A DNA stretch of 64,000 nt from Stenotrophomonas aracearum (GCF_031834615.1 NZ_CP115543.1:310001-374000); one strand, 5' to 3'; positions 1 to 8,465 are shown, numbered from the stretch's first letter. Notes: generated from the letters alone by a model not told the origin. Translations and numbers: made by a program.

Positions 1-1
1 G

Positions 2-532
2 GAAGGCTTCTACCGCACCCGCAATGGCCTGGACCAGGCGATCAGCCGCGGCCTGGCCTACGCCCCCTACGCCGACCTGGTCTGGTGCGAGACCGGCAAG
101 CCGGACCTGGAGTTCGCCCGCAGGTTCGCCGAGGCCATCCACGCCAAGTACCCGGGCAAGCTGCTGGCCTACAACTGCTCGCCCAGCTTCAACTGGAAGA
201 AGAACCTGGACGACGCCACCATCGCGAAGTTCCAGAAGGAAATCGCCAGCTACGGCTACAAGTTCCAGTTCATCACCCTGGCCGGCTTCCACGCCCTGAA
301 CTACTCCATGTTCAACCTGGCCCACGGCTACGCCCGCCGCCAGATGAGCGCCTTCGTCGAGCTGCAGGAGGCCGAATTCGCCGCCGCCGACCGCGGCTTC
401 ACTGCCGTGAAGCACCAGCGCGAGGTCGGCACCGGCTACTTCGACGCCGTCACCCAGGCCATCCAGCAGGGCCAGTCCTCCACCACCGCCCTGACCGGCT
501 CCACCGAAGAAGAGCAATTCCGGGCGGCTTGA
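2..532 (+). CDS. aceA: Isocitrate lyase, C-terminal part (cut by window start)
   Basis: This is the 3' part of an isocitrate lyase gene, the glyoxylate-shunt enzyme that splits isocitrate into succinate and glyoxylate. The reading frame is open from base 2 and ends with TGA at 530-532, giving about 176 residues. Typical late ICL segments are visible: [20 protein letters not shown], then [16 protein letters not shown], and the tail [10 protein letters not shown] with a closing glutamine/serine-rich stretch ending EEQFRAA. The catalytic KKCGH region and the N-terminus lie outside the window. A GC-rich hairpin follows 12 bases after the stop. The identification is firm; nothing can be said about the promoter or the partner malate synthase. 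Confidence 0.93.
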   Translation, partial: EGFYRTRNGLDQAISRGLAYAPYADLVWCETGKPDLEFARRFAEAIHAKYPGKLLAYNCSPSFNWKKNLDDATIAKFQKEIASYGYKFQFITLAGFHALNYSMFNLAHGYARRQMSAFVELQEAEFAAADRGFTAVKHQREVGTGYFDAVTQAIQQGQSSTTALTGSTEEEQFRAA

Positions 533-543
533 CCAGCTAAAAA

Positions 544-564
544 GGCCGCCCTGTAGGGGCGGCC
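544..564 (+). terminator. Terminator-like hairpin after aceA
   Basis: An 8-bp inverted repeat GGCCGCCC (544-551) / GGGCGGCC (557-564) with a 5-base loop sits just behind the isocitrate lyase stop and is preceded by AAAAA. The downstream strand (CCGCTTTC) lacks a long T-run, so termination would be weak or factor-assisted. The remaining gap to base 779 holds no convincing gene; a TATCCT box at 734-739 could be a -10 element for the next gene but I find no matching -35. Confidence 0.6.
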
Positions 565-779
565 CCGCTTTCATCTGCAACCACCAGATGCTACGGTCCG
601 CACAAGACACCATGCGGCAGAGGATGGCCGGTTTGGACCGGTTGCCGCGTTGGGGGGAGGGGCCAGTGCGTCGGGAGGGATTCCAGGCGCCCTGGCTTGA
701 ATTTGCGATGAGGCGCACACTTTTAAGGGGTGCTATCCTCCGTCGCTCACCGGGGAACGCTAGGAAGCGGGTGTAGGGT

Positions 780-1823
780 ATGACCGGCAAGTTTGCGACG
801 AACGTGTGCGAACCAGAGTCAGGCATCGCCCAAACCGCGATGGCTGACATCGTGCATGCCGTCCTCAGCGCCGGCGAATTCGCCCTGTTCACCGAGTTCG
901 GCCGGCACCGCCCGCTGCGCGCCGGCGAACACCTGTTCCTGCGCAACCAGTCCGGCAGCACCATGTATGTCATCGTCACCGGTGGCATCGAGCTCGATTT
1001 CGGCGAAGACCTGGTCGTCAAGACGCTGGGCCCGCACGAATTCTTCGGCGAACTCGGCCTGCTGATCGGCGACCACCCTCGCAGCGCGGACGCCCGCGCT
1101 ACCACCGACTCGCTGGTACTCGAGCTGGACAACGCCGATTTCCAGCGCCTGGTCGACCGCGATCCGGGTCTGGTCGCCTACTTCCTGCGCCGCACGATCA
1201 TGCGCGTGGTCAGCAACGAACAGGTCCTGATCCGCCAGCTGCGCCGGCGCAACCACGACCTCGAAACCGCGCTCGACAATCTGTATGTCACCACCCACCA
1301 GCTCACCCATACCCGTGAGCTGGTGCGCACCGACGAACTCACCGGCCTGCACAACCGCCGCGGCCTGGCCCTGTACCTGCAGGAATGCCGCAGCCACGAA
1401 GGCGACGCTCCGCAGGGGCTGTTGCTGATCGACTGCGACCACTTCAAGCAGGTCAACGACGAACACGGCCACCAGGCCGGCGACCGTGTCCTGCAGAGCA
1501 TCGCCAACATCCTGCGCTCGGTGGCCAACGAACAGGACCGCGCCTGCCGGCTCGGCGGCGACGAGTTCTGCCTGCTGCTGCGCGTGGCCGACGCCGACAG
1601 CCTGCAGCACGCCGCCGAATTCATCCTCGGCGCGGTGCACGGCCTGATGGGCCGGTCCAACCTGCAGCCGCACGTCTGCCCGGTCAGCATCGGGGTTTGC
1701 CTGATCGACCCGCTCGGCGACTGGAGCGACTGGTACGCACGTGCCGACAACGCGCTGTACCAGGCCAAGCGGCTGGGTGGCAATCGGCTGCATTGGTCGC
1801 GCTCTGCGACCGTCGCGCCCTGA
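780..1823 (+). CDS. cNMP-binding domain / GGDEF diguanylate cyclase
   Basis: A 347-residue soluble protein predicted to make cyclic di-GMP under control of a bound cyclic mononucleotide. Residues ~35-135 form a Crp/PKA-type cNMP-binding fold; the phosphate-binding cassette is recognisable as FFGELGLLIGDHPRSADARAT-like sequence at ~88-109 with conserved G90-E91 and R101. A short coiled linker leads to a GGDEF domain (~180-340) with intact RLGGDEF at 257-263. I see no RxxD inhibitory site just before it, so product inhibition may be absent. The architecture matches what I recall of Xanthomonas campestris XC_0249, reported to be activated by cGMP from the adjacent cyclase XC_0250. Here too a class III cyclase gene follows after 12 bases. 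An alternative start is the ATG at 841. Confidence 0.88.
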   Translation: MTGKFATNVCEPESGIAQTAMADIVHAVLSAGEFALFTEFGRHRPLRAGEHLFLRNQSGSTMYVIVTGGIELDFGEDLVVKTLGPHEFFGELGLLIGDHPRSADARATTDSLVLELDNADFQRLVDRDPGLVAYFLRRTIMRVVSNEQVLIRQLRRRNHDLETALDNLYVTTHQLTHTRELVRTDELTGLHNRRGLALYLQECRSHEGDAPQGLLLIDCDHFKQVNDEHGHQAGDRVLQSIANILRSVANEQDRACRLGGDEFCLLLRVADADSLQHAAEFILGAVHGLMGRSNLQPHVCPVSIGVCLIDPLGDWSDWYARADNALYQAKRLGGNRLHWSRSATVAP

Positions 1824-1835
1824 CCGGGGCCTGCA

Positions 1836-4316
1836 ATGAACGGCGACAACGGACCGTCCAACCAGCTCCCGCTGCTGCGGGCCCTGCTGTTCACCGATCT
1901 GTGCGATTCGCTGGTGCTGGTCGAGCGCATCGGCGACAGCGCCGCCGCCGACCTGTTCCAGCAGCACGACCGGCTGGTGCTCGCGTTGCAGCAGCAATGG
2001 AACGGGCAGCAAATCGACCGCTCCGACGGCCTGTTCCTGCTGTTCGACCGCGCCATCGATGGGCTCGGCTTCGCGCTCGACTACCAGCGTGAACTGCACG
2101 AGCTGGGCAAGCGTCGCAACATTCCGCTGCGCGCCCGCGCCGGCCTGCACGTGGGCGAGGTGCTGATCTGGGAGAACAGCCCGGAGGCGGTCCAGGCCGG
2201 CGCCAAGCCGGTGGAAGTAGAAGGGCTGGCCAAGCCGATGGCCGCGCGCCTGGTGGGGCTTGCGCGGCCCGGCCAGATCCTGCTCTCGGCCGTGGCCGAG
2301 TCGCTCACCCGTCGTGCCAGCAGTGAATTGGGTGGGCGCGCGGAGACATTGCAGTGGCGCTCGCACGGCCCGTGGCTGTTCAAGGGCATTCCCACCGCGC
2401 AGGAGGTGTTCGAGGTCGGTGAACCCGGCTTCGCGCCGCTGCGCATGCCCAAGGCCCACCCCAAGGCCCAGCGCAAGCTGCCGCTGTGGCGCCGGCCGGT
2501 CGCGCTGGCGGCGGAAGTCGCCCTGCTCGCCGTGCTCGGCATCGGCGGCTGGATGCTGCTCCGGCCCGAGCCGGCCATCGCCTTCGCCGAGCGCGACTGG
2601 GTGGTGCTGGCCGACGTCGACAATGCGAGTGGCGACAAGCTGTTCGATGACAGCCTGCAGCGTGCGCTGCTGTTGGGATTGGAGCAGTCGCGTTACGTCA
2701 ACGTGCTGTCCTCCAGCAGGGTGAAGGAGTCGCTCGAACTGCTGCGGGTGCCGGCAGAACACGCGCTCGACAGGGAGCTGGCCGGCGACGTGGCGTCACG
2801 CGAGGGTGCGCGGATGGTGCTGGCCCCCAGCATCCGTCGCTCCAACGGCCGGTACGTGGTCGCCGTGGACCTGATGGACCCGTTTACCCGAGGGGTGGTG
2901 CGTACCTACCAGGCCGACGCGGGTTCCCCCGGTGACGTGGTCGCCGCCGTGGACGACGTCGTCGGTCGCCTGCGCGCCGGCCTGGGCGAAACCGTGGCCT
3001 CGGTGCAGCAGTCGGTGCCGTTGCCGCAGGCCACCACCAACAACCTGCAGGCACTGAAATCGTTCGCCCTGGCCGAAAACGCGATGGGCCGGTATCGCTT
3101 CACCGAAGCTGCCAAGCTCTATGAGGCGGCGCTGGACGCGGACCCGGACTTCGCCATGGCCCACATGGGTCTGGCCAAGCTGCTGGTGCGCGTGGACCAG
3201 CGCGCTGAAGCCCTGCCGCACCTGCAGCGGGCGCTGGCGCTGAACGATCGATTGCCGCACCGCGAGCGCCTGTACCTGAAGGCGTGGAGCAGCGAGCTGC
3301 GTCCGGATGGCTGGCCGCTGGAAGACTGGCGGGTGCTGGCGGAAGTGTATCCCGACTTCTTTGCCGGACAGGCGAACACCGCCGGGTACCTGTTGCTGGA
3401 CAACCGCTTTGCAGAAGCCGAGCGCTATGCGCGCGCCGCTTCGGGACCGAAGGCTCCGCTGCGTGCCGGCACCCTCGGCTACCTGGGCTGGATCCAGTTG
3501 GGCACCAACCGCTACGACGATGCATTACGCAGCTTCCAGTTGTCCGAGCAGGTGATCGGCCGCAGCGTCAGCGACACGCGGGTAGACGTACTGATCGCCC
3601 AGCGGCGCTACAAGGAGGCACAGGCGTTGTTGGCGCAGCTGCCCAAGGCCCGTGACGAACTGCAGGCCATCATGTACCAGCGTGTGCGGGTGCTGCTCGC
3701 CGCCGACCAGGACGACTGCACCGGCATGACTGCTGCCTTGGCCAGCGAGAAGGCGCCGAGCGAATCGGTCGACTTCCGCACGCATGTGTTGCTGATGCAC
3801 GCGGTGGTTGACACCGTGTGCGAGCGGCCGAATCCCGCGGCATTGGCTGCGGTGTCCGACCAGCTGCTGCCGTTGCTGCAGGATACCGCCAACCCGAACC
3901 TGTCGGACCGGTTGCTGCGCATGCTGTCGCTTGCCTATCTGGCGCAGCGCCAGGGCGACTTCGCGCGCGCTGATGCGTTGCTGCGCGAGCAGGGGGCGCT
4001 GCTTGCGGCCCAGAAGAGCCCATTGATCGCCAAGTGGCATGCCGTGGTGCTGGCCATGCAGCTGCTCGGCAGAGACCAGCCCGCCCAGGCCGACGCATTG
4101 TTGCGGCCGATCCTGGACGGAACCGAGCCGGTCCAGGCACGGGTGGTGCTGCGCGAGGCGCAACGTCGGCTGGGCAATGCGGAAGAGTTCCAGAAGCAGA
4201 ACGAATGGCTGTTCAACCATCGCGGCCAGGCGTTTGCCGAACTGGCGCCCATGCAGCTGATGCAGCCGCTGAGCGTACGTGACACGCTGGCCGACGCCAG
4301 CCTGCGTCCCCAGTAG
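1836..4316 (+). CDS. Class III nucleotide cyclase-TPR membrane protein, copy 1 (peptide-modification-system cyclase type)
   Basis: 826 residues. Residues 15-190 are a class III nucleotidyl cyclase domain: ALLFTDLCDS with metal Asp21, a second Asp64 in RSDGLFLLF, and RAGLHVGEV at 101-109. The stretch aligned with GDxVNxAARL reads GLAKPMAARL (130-139): the usual transition-state Asn is Pro134 while Arg138 is kept. One membrane segment (~221-243) follows, then a TolB/FlgO-like region starting AERDWVVLADVDNASGD and TPR-type helical repeats to the end, presumably extracytoplasmic. I recall NCBI naming this architecture 'putative peptide modification system cyclase', and the X. campestris homologue XC_0250 a guanylyl cyclase. 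It lies 12 bases after the cNMP-GGDEF gene and converges on the peptide gene. A near-copy begins at 5984. Confidence 0.87.
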   Translation: MNGDNGPSNQLPLLRALLFTDLCDSLVLVERIGDSAAADLFQQHDRLVLALQQQWNGQQIDRSDGLFLLFDRAIDGLGFALDYQRELHELGKRRNIPLRARAGLHVGEVLIWENSPEAVQAGAKPVEVEGLAKPMAARLVGLARPGQILLSAVAESLTRRASSELGGRAETLQWRSHGPWLFKGIPTAQEVFEVGEPGFAPLRMPKAHPKAQRKLPLWRRPVALAAEVALLAVLGIGGWMLLRPEPAIAFAERDWVVLADVDNASGDKLFDDSLQRALLLGLEQSRYVNVLSSSRVKESLELLRVPAEHALDRELAGDVASREGARMVLAPSIRRSNGRYVVAVDLMDPFTRGVVRTYQADAGSPGDVVAAVDDVVGRLRAGLGETVASVQQSVPLPQATTNNLQALKSFALAENAMGRYRFTEAAKLYEAALDADPDFAMAHMGLAKLLVRVDQRAEALPHLQRALALNDRLPHRERLYLKAWSSELRPDGWPLEDWRVLAEVYPDFFAGQANTAGYLLLDNRFAEAERYARAASGPKAPLRAGTLGYLGWIQLGTNRYDDALRSFQLSEQVIGRSVSDTRVDVLIAQRRYKEAQALLAQLPKARDELQAIMYQRVRVLLAADQDDCTGMTAALASEKAPSESVDFRTHVLLMHAVVDTVCERPNPAALAAVSDQLLPLLQDTANPNLSDRLLRMLSLAYLAQRQGDFARADALLREQGALLAAQKSPLIAKWHAVVLAMQLLGRDQPAQADALLRPILDGTEPVQARVVLREAQRRLGNAEEFQKQNEWLFNHRGQAFAELAPMQLMQPLSVRDTLADASLRPQ

Positions 4317-4340
4317 ACCGGGCGCAGGCTGGCGGTGCAC

Positions 4341-4643
4341 TCATTCCAGCGAGTCGGCGGCCTTGCCTGCCTCGAAGCAGTGCGGCAGCAACATCGCCTG
4401 CGTTGACGTGCTCAGGTACTGCTCCAGCTGCGCCTGCACCGCGCGAAGCTCTTCCACGCTCGCCAGCTGCTGGATATCGCAGCACAGCGGCTGCTCGTCC
4501 GGACTGAAGCCGATCTCGGTCAGCGCCTGGCGCGCATCTTTCTGGAACAGCTCGCGGAAGGCCGGGTCGTCGATCAGCCTGCTGACCAGCCGCGCGGCGA
4601 TTTCAGGGGAAATCTTGTTCGTTTCCGGTTTGTCGTTGCTCAT
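4341..4643 (-). CDS. Putative modified-peptide precursor with nitrile-hydratase-like leader
   Basis: A 100-residue protein, start chosen at the ATG 4643 because upstream in-frame sequence is Pro/Arg-rich and unlike a protein. The N-terminal ~50 residues (ISPEIAARLVSRLIDDPAFR, then LFQKDARQALTEIGF) resemble the nitrile-hydratase-alpha-type leaders of NHLP RiPP precursors: helical, acidic, with DPAF and the A-L-x-E-I/L-G-F/I end. Cys54-Cys55 follow, then a second helix, and a distinct tail from ~78 (STSTQAMLLPHCFEAGKAAD) rich in Ser/Thr with Cys89, the likely core. There is no Gly-Gly cleavage motif. The gene is convergent with the first cyclase (24-base gap) and divergent from the dehydrogenase. 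I recall an NCBI family 'putative modified peptide' in Xanthomonadaceae with these neighbours. The function of the product is unknown. Confidence 0.78.
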   Translation of the reverse strand: MSNDKPETNKISPEIAARLVSRLIDDPAFRELFQKDARQALTEIGFSPDEQPLCCDIQQLASVEELRAVQAQLEQYLSTSTQAMLLPHCFEAGKAADSLE

Positions 4644-4824
4644 TGCGGTCGATCCAGTGAGTGAAGTGAAGGTTATCGGCCCGGGTGGCCGGGAATGTAG
4701 CGCCGGCAGGGGTGCAAGCGCGCGGTGCGAGGCAGTACGCGGATAATGGCGATGACCGGCCACGCCCGGGGCACCCTGCCGTGTCCCGACTAGAATGGCC
4801 GGGTCCTTCCACGGTCATTCGCCG

Positions 4825-5982
4825 ATGAAACTGCGCCGCTGCACCACTGTGATGTTCGAGCCACGGGAGGAGGTCCGCCTCGACTTCGCTGCCATGCTGG
4901 CCGGGCGCACCGAGCCTTCCACGACCATCACGTGGGTCGCCCTGGCCGCGCACCTGGAACAGCCCGTGCCGGTGACGGCTGCGCAGCGGGAGCTGCTGGG
5001 CGGGCTGGGTTCCCGTTTCTGGACCGACGCGCGCGACATCGGCTGCCCGCCGGGCGACTGGCAGCCCCTGCTGGCGACCGGGCTGCTCATCTCGGACGAC
5101 GACGAACATGCCGCCCACCGCCAGCGCGACGAAGGCATGCGGGACGGCCACTGGTGGCCGCTGGCGGCACTGGTCCATCGTCATGCCCGCTGGCGTGGCG
5201 TGAACAGCGCCGCGCAGATGCGCGACAGCCACATGGTCACCGTCAACGACCTGCGCCGGCAGCTGGGCGCGCCGCCGCCGGCGGTGCAGCCGCACCCGGG
5301 CACCTATCAGCCACTCCCCACCGTGGAGGCCACCGGGTACGACCAGCTTCTCGAACGCCGCACTACCTGCCGCAATTTCGATGCCGCCCGCAGTATCGAC
5401 CAGGCGCAGCTGGCGCAGCTGCTGCAGCGCACGGTGAAGGCCCAGGCCGTGGTGCAGATGGAGGCCGATACCACGTTCCTGAAAAAGAACGTGCCGTCCG
5501 GCGGTGGGCTGCATCCCACCGAGACCTATCTGCTGGTTCAGCGCGTAGAGGGCCTGGCGCCGGGGCTGTACCACTACCACCCTGTGCAGCATGCGCTGGT
5601 GGCGCTGCCACGCCACTGCGAGCGGCCGTTGCAGGACGTCGCCGAGGCCATGCTGTCCGGCCAGGACTGGTTCTCGAACGCGGCCGCCCATCTGGTCCTG
5701 GTGCCGCGCTTCGCCCGCACCAACTGGAAGTACCGCAACCACGCCAAGGCCTACCGCGCCCTGTTGCTGGACGTGGGCCACCTCTCGCAGGCCCTGTACA
5801 TGGCGGCCACCGAGGCCGGCCTGGCCGCGTTCGTGACCGCTGCCATCAACGAAATCGACACCGAGGCGGTGTTCGCGCTGGACGGCGTTACCCAGAGCCC
5901 CGTCGCAATCGTGGGCGTGGGCTGGCGCAGTGATACGCTGGACACGGCAGAGTTCGATCCCAACAAGGTGGTTTGGCCCTAG
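4825..5982 (+). CDS. SagB-like flavin dehydrogenase, putative peptide maturation dehydrogenase
   Basis: 385 residues from ATG 4825 (MKLRRC); an in-frame ATG at 4795 would add ten residues but sits inside a TAGAAT box (4791-4796) that could be the -10 element, so the later start is preferred. The N-terminal ~150 residues are family-specific. From ~170 a nitroreductase/SagB fold appears: ERRTTCRNF (FMN phosphate contact), PSGGGLHPTETYL at 224-236, YHYHPVQHAL, and KYRNHAKAYRALLLDVGHLS, all hallmarks of SagB-type FMN oxidases that act on RiPP peptides. No YcaO or cyclodehydratase is encoded nearby, so azole formation is not evident and the oxidised substrate is unknown. It is divergent from the precursor gene and followed after one base by the second cyclase, so the two are probably co-translated. 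Confidence 0.85.
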   Translation: MKLRRCTTVMFEPREEVRLDFAAMLAGRTEPSTTITWVALAAHLEQPVPVTAAQRELLGGLGSRFWTDARDIGCPPGDWQPLLATGLLISDDDEHAAHRQRDEGMRDGHWWPLAALVHRHARWRGVNSAAQMRDSHMVTVNDLRRQLGAPPPAVQPHPGTYQPLPTVEATGYDQLLERRTTCRNFDAARSIDQAQLAQLLQRTVKAQAVVQMEADTTFLKKNVPSGGGLHPTETYLLVQRVEGLAPGLYHYHPVQHALVALPRHCERPLQDVAEAMLSGQDWFSNAAAHLVLVPRFARTNWKYRNHAKAYRALLLDVGHLSQALYMAATEAGLAAFVTAAINEIDTEAVFALDGVTQSPVAIVGVGWRSDTLDTAEFDPNKVVWP

Positions 5983-5983
5983 C

Positions 5984-8461
5984 ATGGACGGCGACAGCGC
6001 ACCCTCGACCCAGCCCCCGCTGCTGAAAGCCCTGTTGTTCACCGACCTGTGCGATTCGCTCGGGCTGGTTGAACGGCTCGGCGACAGCATGGCAGCCGAA
6101 CTGTTCCAGCAGCACGACCGGCTGGTCCTGGCGCTGCAGCAGCACTGGCACGGGCAGCAGATCGATCGCTCCGACGGCGTATTCATGCTGTTCGAGCGGC
6201 CGATCGACGCGCTCGGATTCGCCCTGGATTACCAGCGCGAACTGCTGGAGATCGGCAAGCAGCGCGGCATCGAGCTCAGCGCGCGCGCCGGCCTGCACGT
6301 CGGCGAAGTGCTGACCTGGGAGAACAGTGCGGAGGCGGTCGCCGCCGGTGCCAAGCCGGTCGAGGTGGAAGGCTTGGCCAAGCCGATGGCCGCGCGCCTG
6401 ATGATGTTGGCCTGGCCTGGCCAGATCCTGCTCTCGGCGGTGGCCGAAACCCTGACCCGGCGTGCCAGCAGCATGCTGGGCGAGCGCGGCGACAGGCTGC
6501 TCTGGAAGGCGCACGGCCGCTGGCGCTTCAAGTCGGTGCCGTCGGTGCAGGAGGTGTTCGAGGCAGGCGAGCTGGGCATCACCCCGATGCGCATGCCGCG
6601 TGGCAATGCCAAGGCGCGCCGCGTGCTGCCGGTGTGGCGCCGGCCGGCGGCGCTGGCCGCCCAGGTGGCACTGGTCGGCCTGCTGGGAATCGGCACCTGG
6701 CTGCTGCTGCGCCCCGAACCCGCCATCGCCTTCGCCGAGCGCGACTGGGTGGTGCTGGCCGACGTGGACAACGCCAGTGGTGAAGCGTTGTTCGACGACT
6801 CACTGCAACGCGCCCTGCTGATGAGCCTGGAGCAGTCGCGCTACGTCAACGTGCTCTCCGGCAGCAAGGTCACCGAATCGCGCGACCTGCTGCGGGTGCC
6901 GTCCACGCGCGCCCTGGACCGCGACCTGGCCATCGACGTGGCGTCCCGTGAGGGCGCTCGCATGGTGCTGGCGCCGGCCATCCGCGAGTCCGCCGGGCAT
7001 TACCTGGTCAGCGTGGACCTGCTCGATCCGGCCAGCCGCGCCGTGGTGCGCAGCTACCGGGCCAAGGCGGAAGGCTCCGCCGATGTGATCGCGGCGGTGG
7101 ACGATGTGGTAGGCCAGCTGCGCGCGGGGCTGGGCGAATCGGTAGCGTCGGTGCAGCAGTCGGTGCCGCTGCCGCAAGCCACCACCGCCAACCTGCAGGC
7201 GCTGAAGTCCTTTGCATTGGCCGAGAGCGCGATGGGCCGGCGGCGCTTTTCCGAAGCCACCAAACTGTTCGAAGCGGCGATCGACGCCGACCCGGACTTC
7301 GCCATGGCCCACGTCGGGCTGGCCAGGCTGCTGGTGCGGCTGGACCAGCGCGCCGAAGCGCAGCCCCACCTGGCCCGCGCGATGGCCGTGAGCCAGCGCC
7401 TGCCGCACCGCGAGCGGCTGTACCTGAAAGCCTGGAGCAACGAGCTGAGCCCGGTGTCGTGGCCGCTCGACGATTGGCGCGTGCTGGCTGACGTCTACCC
7501 GGATTCGTACGCAGGCCTCTACACGACCTCGTGGTACCTGCTGCTCGACAACCGGTTCGAGGACGCCGAACGTTACGCGCGCGCCGCCACCGTGCCGTCG
7601 AACACGCTGCGTGCGTTCTCATACGCGAACCTGGGCTGGATCCAGCTGGGAACCAACCGCTACGACGAGGCCGTGCGCAGCTTCAAGCAGTCCGAGCAGC
7701 TCACCCGTCGTGGGCCGGTCGACCCGCGCGCCGATGTGCTTATCGCCATGCGCCGCTACAAGGAAGCGGGCGAGGTACTGGCCAGGCTCGGCAAACCCGA
7801 CGATGAACTGCAGGCACTGATGAACGTGCGCGTGCGCCTGCTGCTGGCGGCGGACCAGGACGACTGCACGGGCATGCGCGAGGCACTGTCGACCGAACCC
7901 ATGCCCACCGGGTCGCAGGATTTCCGGGTGCATCGCGAGCTGCTGGAAACGGTGGTCGACACCGCGTGCCAGGAGGGCGACGCCGACGCGCTGGCGCGCA
8001 TCGCAGCGGACATGCGTCCCCAGCTGGCCGACCCCAACGATCCCGGCATGCCCGACCGCATGCTGCGCCTGCTGTCGCTGGTGTACCTGGCGCAGCGCCA
8101 GGGCGACCACGCGCTGGCCGACCGCCTGCTGGCCGAGTACGACCCGCTGCTGGTGAAGCAGAAGAGCCCGGTGATCGGCAAATGGCGCACCGTGGTGCAG
8201 GCCATGCAGAAGATGGGGCAGGGCACGCCGGCCCAGGGCGTGGCGCTGCTGAAACCGCTGATGGACGGCACCGAACCGGTGCAGGCGCGCGTGGCGCTGC
8301 GCGAAGCCTATCGCCAGCTCGGCGACGTGCCGGAGTTCCACAAGCAGAACGAATGGCTGTTCGAGAACCGGGGCAGGGCGATCGCCGAAGTCGCCAACAC
8401 CCAGTTGATGCAGGCGTTGAACGTACACGACATGGTGTCGGACGCGACGTTGCGGCAATGA
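5984..8461 (+). CDS. Class III nucleotide cyclase-TPR membrane protein, copy 2
   Basis: 825 residues, the same architecture as the protein at 1836-4316 and visibly very similar along its whole length: ALLFTDLCDS, RSDGVFMLF, RAGLHVGEV, GLAKPMAARL, one membrane segment at ~221-243, then LLLRPEPAIAFAERDW and TPR-like repeats. The same Pro134 replaces the usual Asn, and Asp21, Asp64 and Arg138 are retained. Start ATG 5984 follows the dehydrogenase stop by one base, with AAGGTGG about twelve bases upstream as ribosome site. The pair arose by duplication and now flanks the precursor and dehydrogenase. The C-terminal TPR halves have diverged more than the cyclase halves, which suggests different ligands or partners with the same signal output. 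Its stop lies four bases from the converging liuD stop. Confidence 0.87.
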   Translation: MDGDSAPSTQPPLLKALLFTDLCDSLGLVERLGDSMAAELFQQHDRLVLALQQHWHGQQIDRSDGVFMLFERPIDALGFALDYQRELLEIGKQRGIELSARAGLHVGEVLTWENSAEAVAAGAKPVEVEGLAKPMAARLMMLAWPGQILLSAVAETLTRRASSMLGERGDRLLWKAHGRWRFKSVPSVQEVFEAGELGITPMRMPRGNAKARRVLPVWRRPAALAAQVALVGLLGIGTWLLLRPEPAIAFAERDWVVLADVDNASGEALFDDSLQRALLMSLEQSRYVNVLSGSKVTESRDLLRVPSTRALDRDLAIDVASREGARMVLAPAIRESAGHYLVSVDLLDPASRAVVRSYRAKAEGSADVIAAVDDVVGQLRAGLGESVASVQQSVPLPQATTANLQALKSFALAESAMGRRRFSEATKLFEAAIDADPDFAMAHVGLARLLVRLDQRAEAQPHLARAMAVSQRLPHRERLYLKAWSNELSPVSWPLDDWRVLADVYPDSYAGLYTTSWYLLLDNRFEDAERYARAATVPSNTLRAFSYANLGWIQLGTNRYDEAVRSFKQSEQLTRRGPVDPRADVLIAMRRYKEAGEVLARLGKPDDELQALMNVRVRLLLAADQDDCTGMREALSTEPMPTGSQDFRVHRELLETVVDTACQEGDADALARIAADMRPQLADPNDPGMPDRMLRLLSLVYLAQRQGDHALADRLLAEYDPLLVKQKSPVIGKWRTVVQAMQKMGQGTPAQGVALLKPLMDGTEPVQARVALREAYRQLGDVPEFHKQNEWLFENRGRAIAEVANTQLMQALNVHDMVSDATLRQ

Positions 8462-8465
8462 TGGA

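Noticed and set aside
588..776. A 62-codon frame between aceA and the GGDEF gene
   Set aside because: No ribosome site, Arg/Leu-rich low-information sequence in a promoter region.
819..2762. A 647-codon minus-strand frame across the GGDEF and first cyclase genes
   Set aside because: Gln/Val/His-rich shadow of the two plus-strand signalling genes.
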